Assembly (NCBI GenBank): GCA_017694295.1
Contig: JADINA010000039.1
Span: 43,573 to 107,572, forward strand
Origin: Candidatus Alloenteromonas pullistercoris
GTDB lineage: Bacteria; Bacillota_I; Bacilli_A; RFN20; CAG-826
Length of the DNA: 64,000 bases
Reading direction: 5' to 3'
The notes beneath the pieces are model-generated. The model did not search any database. It saw only the letters and a list, made by a program, of their open reading frames with translations, and was not told where the DNA came from. Position numbers and translations under genes: made by a program. Shown here one piece after another: positions 43,318 to 52,797 of this stretch; position 1 is the first letter of the stretch; the number at the start of each line of letters is the position of its first letter.

Positions 43318-45617
43318 GCGGCCTCCTTCTTTGCCTTGCTCTTGTCGTAGAAGTAGAGCCCGGTGATCGCCCCGGCGGCAAGAGGAAGGGTGATACCCAG
43401 CGTCCAAACCCATTCGAAGGTTATGTAGGCAAGGCAGCCCAGCCCATAGGAGAGGCCAAGCCAGAAGAGCAAGGTCATGTAGTAGGACTTTCTGTCGTTA
43501 AGCTCGCCTTTTGCCGTCGCGACCGAGGCAAAGCAGGGGATGGTCAGCATATTGAAGACGGCGAACCCGATTAGCCCGGCAACGGAGACGTTGGAGGATT
43601 CGACGAAGGCGGCGAAGTCGACATAGCCTAGGCTTTGGGCCAAAGCCTCCGAGGTCGCCACGACGTTTTCCTTGGCGATCATGCCCTGGATCGAGGCAAC
43701 CGCGTATATCCATCCGCCCTCGCCGGCTTGCACCCCGAACCCAAGCGGGGTGAACAAAGGCTGCAGTAGCTGCCCAATCGAGGCGAGGATGGAGGAGGAA
43801 TCGGCGACCTCGGCGGGAAGGGTCGAGATCATCTGGTAATCCCAGGTGAAGCTGGCCAAGAACCAGACGATGACGGTCGAGGCGAAGATGATGGTGAAGG
43901 CCTTCTTGATGAAGTGGGAGCCCCTGTCAAGCGTATGCCGCGTTAATGCCCCGGGCTGGGGAAGGTGGTAGGAAGGCAACTCCATGATGAAGGGAGGGGC
44001 TTTCTCGCGCAACGTGGTCTTGGTCATGACGATGAGGGCGAGCAAGGCGACGGCGACGCCGAATAGGTAGATGAGGAAGGTGAAGATGCCCGGATCGAAG
44101 CCGACAGCCGAGGCGATGACCGCCCCGATGACGACGAGGAACTCGGCTTTCGCCCCGCAGGTGAAGAAGGGGATGACCCGGATGGTCTTCAGCCTTTCTT
44201 TGTAGCTAGCGAGGGTCCTGGTGTTCATCATGGCCGGGATGCCGCAGCCAAAGCCCATGATCATTGGGATGAAGGCCCGTCCGGAGACGCCGAAGCGGCG
44301 GAATATCCGGTCTAAGACGAAGGCGACGCGCGCCATGTAGCCGGAATCCTCAAGGAAGGCGAAGAAGGCGAATAGGAGCATGATCTGGGGCACGAAGCCC
44401 AAGACGGCCGCGACCCCGCCAAGGACGCCGTCGTAGATGAAGCCGATGAGCCATTCGGGCGAATTGCAGACGATGAGCAATTGCTTAATACCGAGGCTTA
44501 TGCAGCCTAGGATCCCGGTCGCGTTGTCCCCAGCGAGCATATGGAGGAACTCGCCGAGGTTATTGATGCCCTCAGCCGAGTAGAAGAGGTCGGCGAATGG
44601 CTGATACGTCTCCCCGCCGACTTCGAAGCTGACGCCCCCAAAGCCGGAAGAGAACATCGTATGGCCGGTCGCGGCCTCGACGATGGAGCCGATGTAAAGC
44701 AAATCGGTGCCGAAGACGATGTGGAAGATGAGGAACATGAGCAATGCCATGATCGGGAGGGCAGCCCACTTGTTGGTGAGGACTTTGTCGATTTTATCGG
44801 AGAGGCTAAGCTTCTCCTTGCCCTGCTTTTGCTTCCCCTCGAAGGCTTTTTTGACTAGAGGGGAAAGGAATTTGTAGCGCTCGTCGGCGATCTGGTAGGA
44901 AAGCTCCTCACTTACGCCCTCTTTGGCTTTTAGATAGGCGTTGCGGTTTTCCTTTTCCTCAAGCTCATCGCCCTCAAGGGCCTTTATGGCGTGGAACAAC
45001 GGGTTGGCGATTCCCTCTTCGACGTAGGCCGATTTGGCTTTTTCGATTTCCGAGCCGAAGGGGAGGAAGGTCTCGCCCTCCCGCTTTTTCCCGATTTGGC
45101 CAAAGGCGACGTTCATCAAAAGATCGAGGTTGGTCTTTTGCAGCGCCGAAATGCTAACAACCGGGACGCCCAATGAATCGCTAAGCTTTTTTACGTCGAT
45201 CTTCCCTCCGTCTTTCTCAAGCGCGTCGGACATGTTTAAGGCGATGACGGCGGGGACGTCCATCTCGAGGATCTGGGTGGCGAGGTAGAGGTTGCGCTCC
45301 AAGTTGGTGGCGTCGACGACGCAGATGACGCAGCTAGGCTCGCCAGAGCAGATGAATTCGCGCGAGACCCTCTCCTCCGGGGTATACGGGGAAAGGGAGT
45401 AGATGCCCGGGAGGTCGACGATCTTCGCCGCCTTCCCGCCATGGGCCTTGCCTTTGTAAATGCCCTCCCTTTTGGCGACGGTGACCCCCGGCCAGTTGCC
45501 GACGTAGGCCGAGGACCCGGTTAGGGAGTTGAACAAGGTCGTCTTGCCGGAGTTGGGGTTGCCGGCGAGGGCGATGGTCGGCAGGTCGGCCGACTCTATC
45601 CTCTTCTCTTTAGCCAT
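43311..45617 (-). CDS. feoB: Ferrous iron transport protein B
   Basis: IALAGNPNSGKTTLFNSLTGSSAYVGNWPGVTVAKREG; DLPGIYSLSPYTPEE; Gate domain. Confidence 0.98.
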   Translation of the reverse strand: MAKEKRIESADLPTIALAGNPNSGKTTLFNSLTGSSAYVGNWPGVTVAKREGIYKGKAHGGKAAKIVDLPGIYSLSPYTPEERVSREFICSGEPSCVICVVDATNLERNLYLATQILEMDVPAVIALNMSDALEKDGGKIDVKKLSDSLGVPVVSISALQKTNLDLLMNVAFGQIGKKREGETFLPFGSEIEKAKSAYVEEGIANPLFHAIKALEGDELEEKENRNAYLKAKEGVSEELSYQIADERYKFLSPLVKKAFEGKQKQGKEKLSLSDKIDKVLTNKWAALPIMALLMFLIFHIVFGTDLLYIGSIVEAATGHTMFSSGFGGVSFEVGGETYQPFADLFYSAEGINNLGEFLHMLAGDNATGILGCISLGIKQLLIVCNSPEWLIGFIYDGVLGGVAAVLGFVPQIMLLFAFFAFLEDSGYMARVAFVLDRIFRRFGVSGRAFIPMIMGFGCGIPAMMNTRTLASYKERLKTIRVIPFFTCGAKAEFLVVIGAVIASAVGFDPGIFTFLIYLFGVAVALLALIVMTKTTLREKAPPFIMELPSYHLPQPGALTRHTLDRGSHFIKKAFTIIFASTVIVWFLASFTWDYQMISTLPAEVADSSSILASIGQLLQPLFTPLGFGVQAGEGGWIYAVASIQGMIAKENVVATSEALAQSLGYVDFAAFVESSNVSVAGLIGFAVFNMLTIPCFASVATAKGELNDRKSYYMTLLFWLGLSYGLGCLAYITFEWVWTLGITLPLAAGAITGLYFYDKSKAKKEAAC

Positions 45618-45846
45618 TTTCCCTCTCCTCCTTTATCTCGATGGTTTTGGCCTCCTCGGCGCGCAGGCTCAACTCATATCCGCGCACCGTCAATTCCAGC
45701 GGATCCCCCAAAGGGGCTTTCTTCCGCAGATAGACTTTGACCCCGGGGGTGATCCCCATGTCGAATATCCGCCGGCTTAGCGCGCCGCCTCCTTTGACGG
45801 AGACCACGGTCGCTTCTTTCCCGACTTTCAGTTCGTTTAACGTCAT
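45610..45846 (-). CDS. feoA: FeoA-domain protein
   Basis: MTLNELKVGKEATVVSVKGGGALSRRIFDMGITPGVKVYLRKKAPLGDPLEL. Confidence 0.9.
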   Translation of the reverse strand: MTLNELKVGKEATVVSVKGGGALSRRIFDMGITPGVKVYLRKKAPLGDPLELTVRGYELSLRAEEAKTIEIKEERENG

Positions 45847-45859
45847 GGTGTTCCTTTCT

Positions 45860-46081
45860 TTATATCGCCACCACCTCAAGCAGCGAGGCGACCGAGGCGT
45901 CAAGGCAAAGCCGGCTGCCCTTTAGGGCGCAGGTGATGGCCCCGCGGTCGTTATGGAGGAGTTCGATCTCCTCCCCCTCGACGAACCCGAGTTCCTTGAG
46001 GTGTCGCGAAAGCGCCTCCTTTCCGTTGACCCGGGCTAGCCGGTATTTGGTTCCTTCGCTTCCGAAGCTTAGCGGCATCAT
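45860..46081 (-). CDS. Second FeoA-domain protein
   Basis: RLARVNGKEALSRHLKELGFVEGEEIELLHNDRGAITCALKGSRLCLD. Confidence 0.8.
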   Translation of the reverse strand: MMPLSFGSEGTKYRLARVNGKEALSRHLKELGFVEGEEIELLHNDRGAITCALKGSRLCLDASVASLLEVVAI

Positions 46082-46261
46082 ATTCCCTCCTTTTGACTGG
46101 CTAATTATGAAACCGGCGGAGCGGGTTTCAATGAGAAAGTTAATATTACTTAATCTTCCCATTGGGAAAGATACACCATATCGGCATAATTTGTTAATAC
46201 TTATTTACTTTTTCTTTGTCTCCCTTGCCTCAAAAAGCGGGGAAAATCGGCGCTGGACGCG

Positions 46262-46301
46262 GAAAAAGCCCTTTGGGATCGCTAGTCCGCAAAGGGCTTT
46301 T
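46262..46301 (-). terminator. Terminator downstream of GH31 gene
   Basis: AAAAGCCCTTTG...CAAAGGGCTTTT. Confidence 0.75.
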
Positions 46302-46321
46302 GGATGCTTTTAGGCCGCCTC

Positions 46322-48901
46322 TTAGCCGAGGAAGACCTCGACGAGGTGGGCATAGGCGGTATCGAGCGTTGCCTTGCACCGATAGATGTCGAAGGCGCAG
46401 GAAGGCCCGCCGACGGGGAGGGCAAAGCCCTTCGGGTCCTTTTTGACTTCCTCGAAATCGGTCAAGACCCCATCGACCCTGATGGCCTTGACGCCGGATT
46501 TGCCAAGCCGGTAGAAGTCGAAGGTGTATTCCCTTTTCTCCAATAGCCCCGGGTATTCCCCGATAAGCGGGTCGATGACCAATTCGAAGGATTTGTTGGA
46601 AGGGACGTAATTGGCCGAGAAGCGGGTTTTGGCGTATTGCCCGTCTTGGTAGGCCTCGGTTTCCCGGTCATCCTCATAAAGGGTGAAGTTGGCCGAGGAT
46701 TCCTTGGAAAGGAAGCAGGCGAGGGTCAGTTTGGACCAATCGGAATCGTGGGTGTTTAGGCAATCCGGGGCCAAGGGGACGATCGAGCCCATCTTGGCGA
46801 AAAGGGCGCATTCCCTTAGCCCGTAAACCCTCGTGAGCTTGCCGCCTGAACTTCCGTGATCCCCGGAGAAGAGATCGACATAGTCGCCGTCAAGGGGGAT
46901 GTAAACCTCCTTATCCTTCTTCGGGAGGCGGGAATCGGGGAGGCAAAGCAAATTGAGGGCGGCCCCCATGACCCCTTGGAAATACTCGACGAGCAGATGC
47001 CCTTTCTGATGGGGGGCCATCCTGAAGGCCTCCTCGATCGAATAGCCGTGGCAAGACCAGTATTCGTAAAGCTTTTTCCCGTCTAGGTAAACCCTCACCC
47101 CGTCGTCGGAGCCGAAATAGACGGTGATCGGCTCATCATAGGGGTTTTGGAAATCGAATTCGAAGCGGGCCGAGAAGTGCTCCCTCTCCACCACCCCATC
47201 TTTGGGCGAATGCTCGGCCCAGTCGAAGTTGAGGGTTTCCTTCTCGTCTGCATAAACCGGCTTCCCCTTAAGCTCTTCGTTATTGAAATACTCGGCCTTT
47301 ATCGGGGTGAGGTAGCTTTCCAAGGGGGCCTTTTCCGCGTTCAACGGGCTATAGATCGGGGAGAAGAGAAGCCCATCGCCGATCTTGTATTCGTCTAGCC
47401 TCGTTTTGTCGGAGAGATCGAAGCCGAGGGAGCGGCAAAGCGGGATCCCGGTTTCGTAGTTAACCCGGGCAAGCGAATACCAATAGGGAAGCATCCGGTA
47501 GCGGAGCAAATCGTATTCCCGCGATATCGAAAGCACCGTCTCGCCCCAAAGCCAGGGCTGGCGGAACTTCTTGACGTCGTGGGTGCTATGGAGCCGGTAA
47601 ATTGGGGAGAAGATGCCTAGCTGCATGTAGCGGATGTAAAGCTCGTCGGGGCCGTCGTTGACGTGGCCGGTTATGTCGCCATGGACATAGGGAAGCAAGG
47701 AGACGCCGCCTTTTATGAGGTTAACGGTCTCATAGCCTATGTAATCGTCGCGCATAAGGGTGTCGCCGGTCCATTGGATCCCATAGCGGTGGCTCGCGAT
47801 GTTGGTGATTGATTTGTAGATGCCGTTGCTGATCTCGTCGACGTTGGCCATGACCAGGGCCCGCTTCGGATAGGGGCCTTTTTGGACTTTCTTGAGGTAG
47901 CGTCTGGTGACGTCGTCATAAAGGTACATGCCAAGGGTCTCGGGGGTATAGACGGGGTGGGCGGAAGAATCGATGGTCTTCAGCCTCGTTATCCAGTTGC
48001 GGTCATACCACCAATAGTCGAGGCCAAGCTCAAGCAGGTGGGTCAGGTTCTTCACCCGGTAGGCGACTTCCTTGGGGTCGAAGAGGTTATTCGCCCCCTC
48101 GACCGGCTCGGGGTGGTCGTTGAACATGACGTTGAGGTTTTGGTCATGGAGCCTCTTGAATGTCACCTTAAGGTCGGGGAAATCCTTGGTGTTTATCGTA
48201 TATCCCGCCCCGAATGTCGCCCCGGCGGCGCGCCAATCGGTGTCGATGACGAAGTTGTCGAGCGGGAGCCCGTGCTTTTTGTAGTTGGCTATCTCCTCGT
48301 CGACGGTCTTATCGTCATATTCGAAGTAACGCGAATCCCAGCTCCCGAAGGCGCTTAAAGGGGGGATCGGGGTCCGGCCCGTTAAGGAAAGAAGCATCTT
48401 CCTAAGCAGGAAGGGGTCGCCGTCAGGCAAAAGGATATAAAGGTCGACGGCATCCTCTTCATAGACGAAGCCGGAATCCTTCTCCTCGCTTGGCCAATAG
48501 CCTTGCTTGGATAGGCATAGCCGCGGGGAATCGGAAAGGCAATAGGCCTTTGGGGTCGCTTCCGGATCGGGGAGCTCGCCGGTATGGGACAAGTCAGAGA
48601 GCTCGATGGTATGGATGAGGCCCTCCCCCTTATAGACGGTTGACCCGATGAGATTGGGGGTCAGGCAAAGGGAGAATTCCACGTTTTTGACGATGATGCC
48701 ATTAGGCGAATCAATGACCTCAAGCGGGGTCGGCTCGAGATCGACCCTATTGGGGCAAAGAAAGGTGGGAAGGTCGCAATAGCCATTTTTCCCTTTCTTT
48801 TCGACCCGGATTATCCGATGTCCGTATCCGGTTAGGCGGAATTGCCCCGCCTCTATTGGGCTTGGCCTGGCCAAAGCCTTATCCTTTTTATCCATATTCA
48901 A
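46322..48901 (-). CDS. Glycoside hydrolase family 31 alpha-glucosidase/xylosidase
   Basis: GSWDSRYFEYDDKTVDEEIANYKKHGLPLDNFVIDTDW; YWWYDRNW; QWTGDTLMRDDYIGYETVNLIKGG. Confidence 0.9.
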   Translation of the reverse strand: MNMDKKDKALARPSPIEAGQFRLTGYGHRIIRVEKKGKNGYCDLPTFLCPNRVDLEPTPLEVIDSPNGIIVKNVEFSLCLTPNLIGSTVYKGEGLIHTIELSDLSHTGELPDPEATPKAYCLSDSPRLCLSKQGYWPSEEKDSGFVYEEDAVDLYILLPDGDPFLLRKMLLSLTGRTPIPPLSAFGSWDSRYFEYDDKTVDEEIANYKKHGLPLDNFVIDTDWRAAGATFGAGYTINTKDFPDLKVTFKRLHDQNLNVMFNDHPEPVEGANNLFDPKEVAYRVKNLTHLLELGLDYWWYDRNWITRLKTIDSSAHPVYTPETLGMYLYDDVTRRYLKKVQKGPYPKRALVMANVDEISNGIYKSITNIASHRYGIQWTGDTLMRDDYIGYETVNLIKGGVSLLPYVHGDITGHVNDGPDELYIRYMQLGIFSPIYRLHSTHDVKKFRQPWLWGETVLSISREYDLLRYRMLPYWYSLARVNYETGIPLCRSLGFDLSDKTRLDEYKIGDGLLFSPIYSPLNAEKAPLESYLTPIKAEYFNNEELKGKPVYADEKETLNFDWAEHSPKDGVVEREHFSARFEFDFQNPYDEPITVYFGSDDGVRVYLDGKKLYEYWSCHGYSIEEAFRMAPHQKGHLLVEYFQGVMGAALNLLCLPDSRLPKKDKEVYIPLDGDYVDLFSGDHGSSGGKLTRVYGLRECALFAKMGSIVPLAPDCLNTHDSDWSKLTLACFLSKESSANFTLYEDDRETEAYQDGQYAKTRFSANYVPSNKSFELVIDPLIGEYPGLLEKREYTFDFYRLGKSGVKAIRVDGVLTDFEEVKKDPKGFALPVGGPSCAFDIYRCKATLDTAYAHLVEVFLG

Positions 48902-48999
48902 GCCTCCATTAAAGCTTTGTTGTGCTTACGCGACACATATTGCCCAAAACAAGACCGTTAGGCAAGAGGGAAGAAGGGCCCCAACCATAGGTTGACGAG

Positions 49000-50103
49000 T
49001 CAATGCCCGAAATACTCGGCGATCTCCGCCATCCTCTCCATCGGCTTGCTCTTAAAAGGGCAAAAGGAGGAGCAATGGCCGCAATATCGGCAATCGGAGG
49101 CCTTCTTCGAAAGCTTTTGGTAATGCATGGCCGCGATGCCATCTCCGCCCAAGGCCAAATCGTAGTATTTGTTTATCAAAGCGACGTCGAGCCCGAAGGG
49201 GCAGGGGGCGCAGTGATGACAATAGACGCAGCCGCCTGAGGCGGTGGCAGTAAGCGAGGAGATGGCGGAATAGTCTTTTTCCCTAGGCGTCGCGTTTTCC
49301 ATCCTAAGCAGCTCAAGCAGATCCTCCTTCCCCCTAACCCCGGGGAGGACGGTCAAAACGCCAGGCCGGTCAAGGCAATAGCTTAGGCACTGCGCCTTGC
49401 TAAGCGCCTTTTTGAATGGGGAGCGGCCGTCAAGCAATTGCCCGCCGAGGAATGGCTTCATCACCGAGATGCCGACCCCCAGCCTTTCCGCCTTCTCGAA
49501 AAGCCTTTTCCTTTCGGAGGCGGTGCCTAAGCCAAGCTCATCGCCGACCTCATAGTCGTAGGCCGGGTTGATCGAGAACATGAATAGGTCGAATAAGCCT
49601 AAATCGAGGAAGGAAGAGGCGACTTCGGGCGAATGGGAGGAGAAGCCAAGGTGGCAGGCGACGCCCTGCTCTTTTAAAGACAAGGCGAAATCGAGGATGC
49701 CGTTTTCCCTTATCGATTTGAGGTCCTCCATCTCGTCGACGCAGTGGAGAAAGAGGAAATCGACGTAATCGGTGCCAAGCAGCCCCATCTCCCATTCGAA
49801 GGTCGCCTTTATCCTATTTAGGTCGCGCGACCATCCGTATTCGAGGTCCGGCCCCTGGTAGACCGCCCCGAGGTGAAGTTGGAAAAGCACCTTCTCCCGC
49901 CTTCCTTTAATCGCCTTGCCGAAGGGGGCGAATATCCTTCCCCCGCCGCCGCAGAGATCGAAGAAGTTGATGCCTTTGTCAATCGCCAAGCGATATGTTT
50001 CCTCGATTTCGGATTCGCTTGCTTGCTGCAAATATCCCCCGCCTAGCCCCAAGCAGGAGATCGGGTGATCTATGCGGTTGGTTTTCCTATATTCCATAAT
50101 CAT
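49000..50103 (-). CDS. Aldo/keto reductase with C-terminal 4Fe-4S-type Cys motifs
   Basis: GLGGGYLQQASESEIEETYRLAIDKGINFFDL; CVYCHHCAPCPFG; CRYCGHCSSFCPF. Confidence 0.9.
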   Translation of the reverse strand: MIMEYRKTNRIDHPISCLGLGGGYLQQASESEIEETYRLAIDKGINFFDLCGGGGRIFAPFGKAIKGRREKVLFQLHLGAVYQGPDLEYGWSRDLNRIKATFEWEMGLLGTDYVDFLFLHCVDEMEDLKSIRENGILDFALSLKEQGVACHLGFSSHSPEVASSFLDLGLFDLFMFSINPAYDYEVGDELGLGTASERKRLFEKAERLGVGISVMKPFLGGQLLDGRSPFKKALSKAQCLSYCLDRPGVLTVLPGVRGKEDLLELLRMENATPREKDYSAISSLTATASGGCVYCHHCAPCPFGLDVALINKYYDLALGGDGIAAMHYQKLSKKASDCRYCGHCSSFCPFKSKPMERMAEIAEYFGH

Positions 50104-50432
50104 TTATCCCTTTTCTTTCGCCTAAATATAAAGGAAATCCGACGCAGCTTGGAAGGTTAAAGCCATCTCCTGGTTTTTGGAAAAAACGTTGATTGGCCTA
50201 AGGAAAACCAAAACAAATAACTGGCTATTGCGAAGTTATCGATCCGAAAATAGCGCAAAACGGAAATTTGTTTTGCCCCGCTGCCCCGCGCATCAATCGC
50301 CTTTGCTAGCCGATAAATCGGATATCCTTTTAACGCAAGTCTGTGCGAAGAGTCAATTTAGTAAAGCGGGCACCCGAAATCCCAACAAGCCGAAAGACGC
50401 ATCCTTATTGACGGAAAAAGACCAGCCGACCC

Positions 50433-51275
50433 TCAGGAATAGAGTGTCCCAACAAGAGACGAAAGCGCGCCGATGGCATCCTCGAAGCTCACCTCTTTCG
50501 CGTATTTGTTGTGTTTTTGAAACAAAATCCACCTCTCCCTAAATGTAGCATCCCCTGCTAAATCGCCGATTATTTCCAACGCTTCGTCTTTTGAGAAAAC
50601 CGTTTTACGATAGTCGCATGTATTGATGAAGGCTTTTTTGAGTAGGCCGACATCAATGCAGCCCCTCTCGTTTTCGCAGATGGCGAAAATATCGTAAAGA
50701 TCCTTGCTCCTGCTGGATGTTATTCCCCTATTCAATGCCGTTTGAACTTTTTCGGCCAATATGGTCTCGAAGTTATAAGATTTTATGCAAAGAGAAGAAC
50801 GTTCAAAAAGCCGCGGGTAGGCATAGTCGATCACCTCCGGCGTAACCGGATCCCCGACGGCGATATCGATTCCGAAAGACTCTTTGATGTTCTCCAATCT
50901 CCCCAAAAGGGAAATTCGGAAGCCTCCGTAAATATCTTCGTTGCGGATAGGGTCAATCCCCGTCAATTCAAAACTGACGTTGTCCCCCACATCCAAACAG
51001 ATGATCTCGGAAATAACGTTGGCGATATTTGTTTTTTCCAATTCGATTTTCCTCAAAAGAAAATCCAAATCCTTCGTTGTCCGCAAATCCAACCCCATCC
51101 TCGACGAAAGCAAAAAACCACCCTTTATTACGAAATCATCCGAATATTTGGAAACCGATAAGCGTTTTAGGAAAACATCGAAGAAATAGGACCTCAACAC
51201 GATGTTCTGATGAACCCCTTTTTTCTTGGAGAGGTCGTTAACCCTTGATATAAGTGACTGCTTGCTAATCGCCAT
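50433..51275 (-). CDS. AbiEii-type nucleotidyltransferase toxin
   Basis: VIKGGFLLSSRMGLDLRTTKDLDFLL; DYAYPRLFE..ILAEKVQTALNRGITSSRSKDLYD; downstream of AbiEi. Confidence 0.9.
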   Translation of the reverse strand: MAISKQSLISRVNDLSKKKGVHQNIVLRSYFFDVFLKRLSVSKYSDDFVIKGGFLLSSRMGLDLRTTKDLDFLLRKIELEKTNIANVISEIICLDVGDNVSFELTGIDPIRNEDIYGGFRISLLGRLENIKESFGIDIAVGDPVTPEVIDYAYPRLFERSSLCIKSYNFETILAEKVQTALNRGITSSRSKDLYDIFAICENERGCIDVGLLKKAFINTCDYRKTVFSKDEALEIIGDLAGDATFRERWILFQKHNKYAKEVSFEDAIGALSSLVGTLYS

Positions 51276-51870
51276 TGAGAATAAGCTCCATCTCGTCGCG
51301 GACTTGCTTTTGCATTTTCATTGCATTCGCATATCTCATCAGTTTCCCCACATTCCGATTTATCGATTTGGCATAACCGTTAAGCGCCTTCGCATATAGC
51401 TCGAAATCGACTTTTGGTTTATTCCTTATTAAATCGCAGACGGTCTTTTCCATATCGTAAACCCTGACGGCATTCCCAAGTTCGGTCCGCACTTCGATTA
51501 TCCCCAGCCCATATGATTCGGCGACGGTGTCCGTATGGGTGAAAACGCCATCCATCGCCTTAGGGAAGGGCCGGTAATTCATTGGACCGGTGACTTCGAG
51601 AAAATTTGGTTGGGCATCGGCCAAGCCATGGAGATAGACGGCGGAATTGAGCGAATAAACAAACCGTGGATAGGCATATTGGAAAACCAGGTAATGGTCA
51701 ATGGGCCAATAGGGTTCGGCGTAAAATCCCCTTGCAACACGAATAAGCCCGTTTTTTTCCACGTATCTGGAAAGATAAATCGCAGGGATTCCCGACTCTT
51801 TGAGTATTTTGTTCCCTATCCACCCGCCATTGCGGCGGATTATTTCCCCGATTGATTTTTCTATACTCAT
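51265..51870 (-). CDS. AbiEi-type antitoxin
   Basis: KILKESGIPAIYLSRYVEKNGLIRVARGFYAEP...NSAVYLHGLADAQP...VRVYDMEKTVCDLIRNK. Confidence 0.9.
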   Translation of the reverse strand: MSIEKSIGEIIRRNGGWIGNKILKESGIPAIYLSRYVEKNGLIRVARGFYAEPYWPIDHYLVFQYAYPRFVYSLNSAVYLHGLADAQPNFLEVTGPMNYRPFPKAMDGVFTHTDTVAESYGLGIIEVRTELGNAVRVYDMEKTVCDLIRNKPKVDFELYAKALNGYAKSINRNVGKLMRYANAMKMQKQVRDEMELILNGD

Positions 51871-51886
51871 CTTGCTTGTTATAAAA

Positions 51887-51915
51887 ACAACCATATTATA
51901 CATAAAAATGGTTGT
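51887..51915 (-). promoter_or_regulatory. Palindrome with -10 between its arms upstream of abiE
   Basis: ACAACCAT-attatacataaaa-ATGGTTGT; minus strand TATAAT between arms. Confidence 0.65.
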
Positions 51916-51977
51916 ATTAATAACAAAAATATTCTTTGAATAACGATGTGAACGACCATCGGATCACTTGGGCAGCG

Positions 51978-52556
51978 CTAAAGCCTTTTGCCCCGCTTCC
52001 CCCATTCCTTAAGCGCCTTTTCCTCAAGTTCCTTGACAAACCCCTCTTTCCCAAGGCAATAGCCTTCGATGTCGAAGGGGTAGCGCTCGGCCAACCCCTC
52101 TTTCAACTTCCCGTAGGAAGCGGCCTCGTTTGGGTGGGCGCGAAGATAGTCGCGGAGGGCGAGGTGGCGGGAGAGGTTATATTCGTCGCCTTCTTGGAAA
52201 ACGTGGATCTGATGGGTCCTTTCGTCCCCGCCTTTTCGTAGGTAACGCCGCCCCGCCATCCCGAATTCTCCTAGATATTCGTATCCAACGGCCTCGAAGT
52301 CGGCTTTATGGGCATCGACCTCGCATAGGGAACGGACGCTGACCATGATGTCGATGATGGGCTTGGCCTTAAGCCCAACGACAGCGGTCGACCCGATATG
52401 GCAAAAGTAGACGAGGTTGTCGGCGAATATCGGGGCAAGGAGCTTTTTCTCCGACTCGAACATTGATGGATAATCGGGGTTATAATCCCTTACCACGACG
52501 TGTTTCGGTATGCCGATATGTTCCCATTTCGCGATTGATAAGTCCATAGGCGGCAT
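51978..52556 (-). CDS. GrpB-family (nucleotidyltransferase-fold) protein
   Basis: VVVRDYNPDYPSMFESEKKLLAPIFADNLVYFCHIGSTAVVGLKAKPIIDIMV; start uncertain (52547/52556). Confidence 0.85.
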   Translation of the reverse strand: MPPMDLSIAKWEHIGIPKHVVVRDYNPDYPSMFESEKKLLAPIFADNLVYFCHIGSTAVVGLKAKPIIDIMVSVRSLCEVDAHKADFEAVGYEYLGEFGMAGRRYLRKGGDERTHQIHVFQEGDEYNLSRHLALRDYLRAHPNEAASYGKLKEGLAERYPFDIEGYCLGKEGFVKELEEKALKEWGKRGKRL

Positions 52557-52674
52557 AACTAAGCCTCTTGCGGGAGCCCGCTCCAATCCTTCTATAGAAG
52601 ACGTTAGGGACGACAAAGCCTTTTAATATCGATTGAAAAAGAAAAAAGCCGAATTGATCGGCATTTTCCCTAAG

Positions 52675-52752
52675 TGGTCGGGATGGACGGATTCGAACCG
52701 TCGATCTTCTGGTCCCAAACCAGACGCGATAACCAAGCTTCGCTACATCCCG
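52675..52752 (-). tRNA. tRNA-Pro(TGG)
   Basis: CGGGATG...TCTGG-TTTGGGA-CCAGA...CATCCCG-A-CCA. Confidence 0.95.
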
Positions 52753-52797
52753 AGCCGCATTATTGTGCGCGCCCAAAAGGGCGTTTTCAATCAAAAC

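Noticed and set aside
50177-50542. 121-aa plus ORF
   Set aside because: Overlaps the AbiEii 3' end; no ribosome-binding site or family pattern seen.
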